A stretch of DNA of 64,000 bases from Dendrobium chrysotoxum (taxonomy: Eukaryota > Streptophyta > Magnoliopsida > Asparagales > Orchidaceae): contig CM034305.1 in assembly GCA_019925795.1 (NCBI GenBank), positions 57,214,573 through 57,278,572 of the forward strand, given 5' to 3'. The notes under the pieces were generated by a model that saw nothing but the letters and a program-made list of their open reading frames with translations, ran no database searches and was not told where the DNA came from. Positions within the stretch are counted from its first letter, which is position 1, and each line of letters starts with the position of its first letter. Of the stretch, positions 61,901-64,000 are shown piece by piece. Made by a program: the position numbers and the translations under genes.

Positions 61901-64000
61901 AGGTTTATAATCATGGTTTATCTAACCTTTTAAACACATTACAATCACATCATAGCAATCAAACAAGTGTACTAAAACTAGATGACATGGAAGAAGATGA
62001 GTTTCCAAATACTTAAGTCAAATCATGACTTAAGCATTCAGAAAATTGATTAAAAAATAATGATATATGAAATGGGTTCAATAAGACTAAGTTATATTGA
62101 TGAGATATGACATATTAACCTAGCCAAAATTGAACCCATATCATTGAGAATTTAGAGAATAATTAGTGAAATAGGGAATTTAACAAACATTGCAATTATT
62201 CTCCAAATTGTTAATAACTCCCCATATATATATATATATATATATATAATAAAGCTCTGTTTTAAGGGTTCCAAGGAGTATTGAAATGCATGCAACTTAC
62301 CTAAGATTTATTTATAGAATAATTTTAAATATATAAGCTAAATAACAAGCCTTATTATCAAGAACTGAATAACTATTAAAATATAGCTCAAATAAATGCA
62401 TGAAAATTACTGGAAGTAGCATATAACATATAATTAATGATAGCAAAGCTTGAAATAAATTGGACAAATATTTAATGAATTATTTAAATAATTAGGAAAA
62501 TCATATTAATGAAATAATTCCTTAAATATTTGGAATTCTAGTTTAATTATATTTTTAAATTGAAGAGGGCCTCAAGATGAAAAGAATGAGCTATTATACA
62601 TAATTTTTGGATAAATATTTATTTTATTATGATTTTTTAAAGGAAATTGAATTTAAAATGAATTTAAAATTCTATTTTATAATTAGATCTGGTAGCGACG
62701 GTGACGGGCGAAGAGTCGGCGTGCTATTAGCGGATTCAAAATCACGGCAACGGCGGATTTGATGGCCAATGATTGCGTCGCCGCGCAATCATTAGCATTT
62801 AATGAAAATACAATGGCATCGCACACATTATTACTTATCCACGTTAGCATTGATTTGCAGCTGTTCGATCTTCCGTCTTTTGAGACAAACTGCCATGATA
62901 TCACTGGATAGAAATTTGAACAAACAAAATAGATACACGAGTTGGACAGAGCGCAGAATGATAGGATTTTGGCCGTTGATTAAGAGATCAACGGTTGAGA
63001 TCTTGTACAGTTTTAAAAATAATCTAATTAACCCTAGACGATGAAGAAGCTTTCAAACGTGAAAACGGTGAAACCAAATTCAATAAAATTTTAGGTAGAG
63101 CTTTATTAGAAATAAAAGAATAATGGGGATGTGATTTCGAATTACCTAAAGCTTATAAACTAGGGTTAGACTTTTACCTTGACAGGATCAATGGATTTGG
63201 ATGCTTGAGGGCTTATTGAGCTTGTTGATTATCCTAGAATAATCCTCTAGAAGACGTCGTGGTTTGCAATAGCTTGGATCGATGGTTATAAGGGTTGGAT
63301 GAACTTTGGGTTGGGTTTGGCGAAAGTTCTCCACCGTCAACCTTCAAATGTCGGGGTTGGACTTGGAGAAATTTGAGAAGAGCATTGGAAGTTCAAAAAA
63401 AAAAACTCTGATCTGGAGGTAGTGAGGGAGTAATCAATTGCTTGAATGAGTCCTCTAGACCCTTTTGCCTAATTTAAACCCCCTAAGGATGAATTGGATG
63501 GTTGGGATTCATTTGGAAGCATTGGAGGATGTGTGACACATGTCCTTAGGCAGTTAGGAGGTCAGGGAATTAAAGGACAAATGACTAATGAGTTGGAAAG
63601 GGGGTTTTGTCCTTGTATGAGCACATGGGTTGTTGGGTTTAATTTAGGGTTAATCCAAAGCATTAGGATCTATTTAGGGGATATTTAAGAACCTTCTAGG
63701 GTGATTTAAAATAGAATATACGAGTTATAATGGAGGGAAAAATAATGGGGGAGGGAGCTTTGACCAAACAAGAATATTTGGTTTTTGTTGACCATTTGAT
63801 CGGTCAAAGGGGTCAAGGTAGCTGAGGTGGAGTCCAATGAATGGCTAGGAAGTTTTATGATGATTTGGAAGAAGTTTAAAGTCATGGATTTAATGTTTAA
63901 AGAAGGATACTGACCATTCAAGTAGACTTAGTTATTTTGACTAGTTTAACTAGTCAAAGCTAGTCAAATATATTAGGTTATGTCATGAGAGATAATTAAA
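61901..64000. other. Intergenic to window end; GC-richer patch 62690-63060
   Basis: Bases 62690-63060 contain GGTAGCGACGGTGACGGGCG, TGGCAACGG-type and CAATGATTGCGTCGCCGCGC text with open frames on both strands (73-80 codons), none of known family. A long reverse-orientation LTR-like region may span 62700-63500. Bases 63770-63960 contain TTGACCATTTGATCGGTCAA and other TTGAC/GGTCAA inverted words. No gene is supported. Confidence 0.35.
62224..62249. repeat. (TA)n microsatellite
   Basis: A run of about 13 AT units. Confidence 0.9.

Noticed and set aside
1..64000. tRNA, rRNA and telomere or centromere satellite
   Set aside because: No B-box-type GGTTCGAATCC in a cloverleaf context, no rRNA-like conserved block and no (TTTAGGG)n run were seen. 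The short TA, CT and GT tracts are ordinary microsatellites.

Overview
This window is plant nuclear DNA. It is intron-bearing, AT-rich and dominated by angiosperm-type transposable elements: Ty1/copia, Ty3/gypsy, hAT, CACTA, PIF/Harbinger MITEs, Helitron-like ends and a Mutator-like element carrying a FAR1-type transposase. Relics of land-plant gene families are also present (NBS-LRR, TTL, Shaker K+ channel, CAD1-type MACPF). No gene looks intact. I found no rRNA, tRNA, CRISPR array or prokaryotic operon. The species cannot be named from the sequence alone.

Layout. Bases 1-4.3 kb hold a 30-bp tandem repeat, an LTR-like segment and three or four non-autonomous DNA transposons. From 4.5 to 9.5 kb, two Helitron-type 5' termini are followed by three decayed gene fragments on the + strand: the ARC2/MHD part of an NBS-LRR, two exons of a TTL-like TPR protein, and the pore exon of a Shaker K+ channel. 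A hAT element with a CACTA MITE at its exact edge lies among them. From 10 to 16.5 kb there are microsatellites, gypsy-like spacer and an AT-rich dispersed repeat. Bases 17758-22301 are a complete copia element (LTRs about 3% different, TSD AAATC) with four coding lesions. It sits just inside the presumed first intron of a minus-strand CAD1-like exon (22376-22633). Bases 24.4-26.3 kb hold the 3' end and LTR of a chromodomain gypsy element.

Bases 27242-32902 are a 5.66-kb Mutator-like element (MULE) with 9-bp TSDs and TIRs of about 120 bp. It holds a decayed FAR1-type transposase (+), a convergent DUF1985-like accessory gene (-), and many copies of a near-palindromic TGTACACAGTGTGTACA motif. 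Bases 39401-46213 are a rearranged SIRE-like copia element inserted in a Tourist-like MITE. Its TSD is perfect, but it has an inverted gag block, duplicated 3' segments and no RT. Its 3' LTR holds about 14 copies of a palindrome close to ATCGTCCTGGACGAT. Next come a 769-bp hAT element with a G-run, a 105-bp tandem repeat, a 2.28-kb solo LTR (TSD CCTAT), a CACTA MITE with a GC-rich minisatellite, and two more copies of the AT-rich dispersed repeat, to the end.

The genes do not form a pathway. The window is a record of nested insertion, gene-fragment capture, deletion and repair. The observations most worth a second look are the palindrome array confined to the MULE, the operator-like palindrome array in the copia LTR, the mosaic copia element, and a 37-bp patch in a hAT element built from two exact copies of its own flank.
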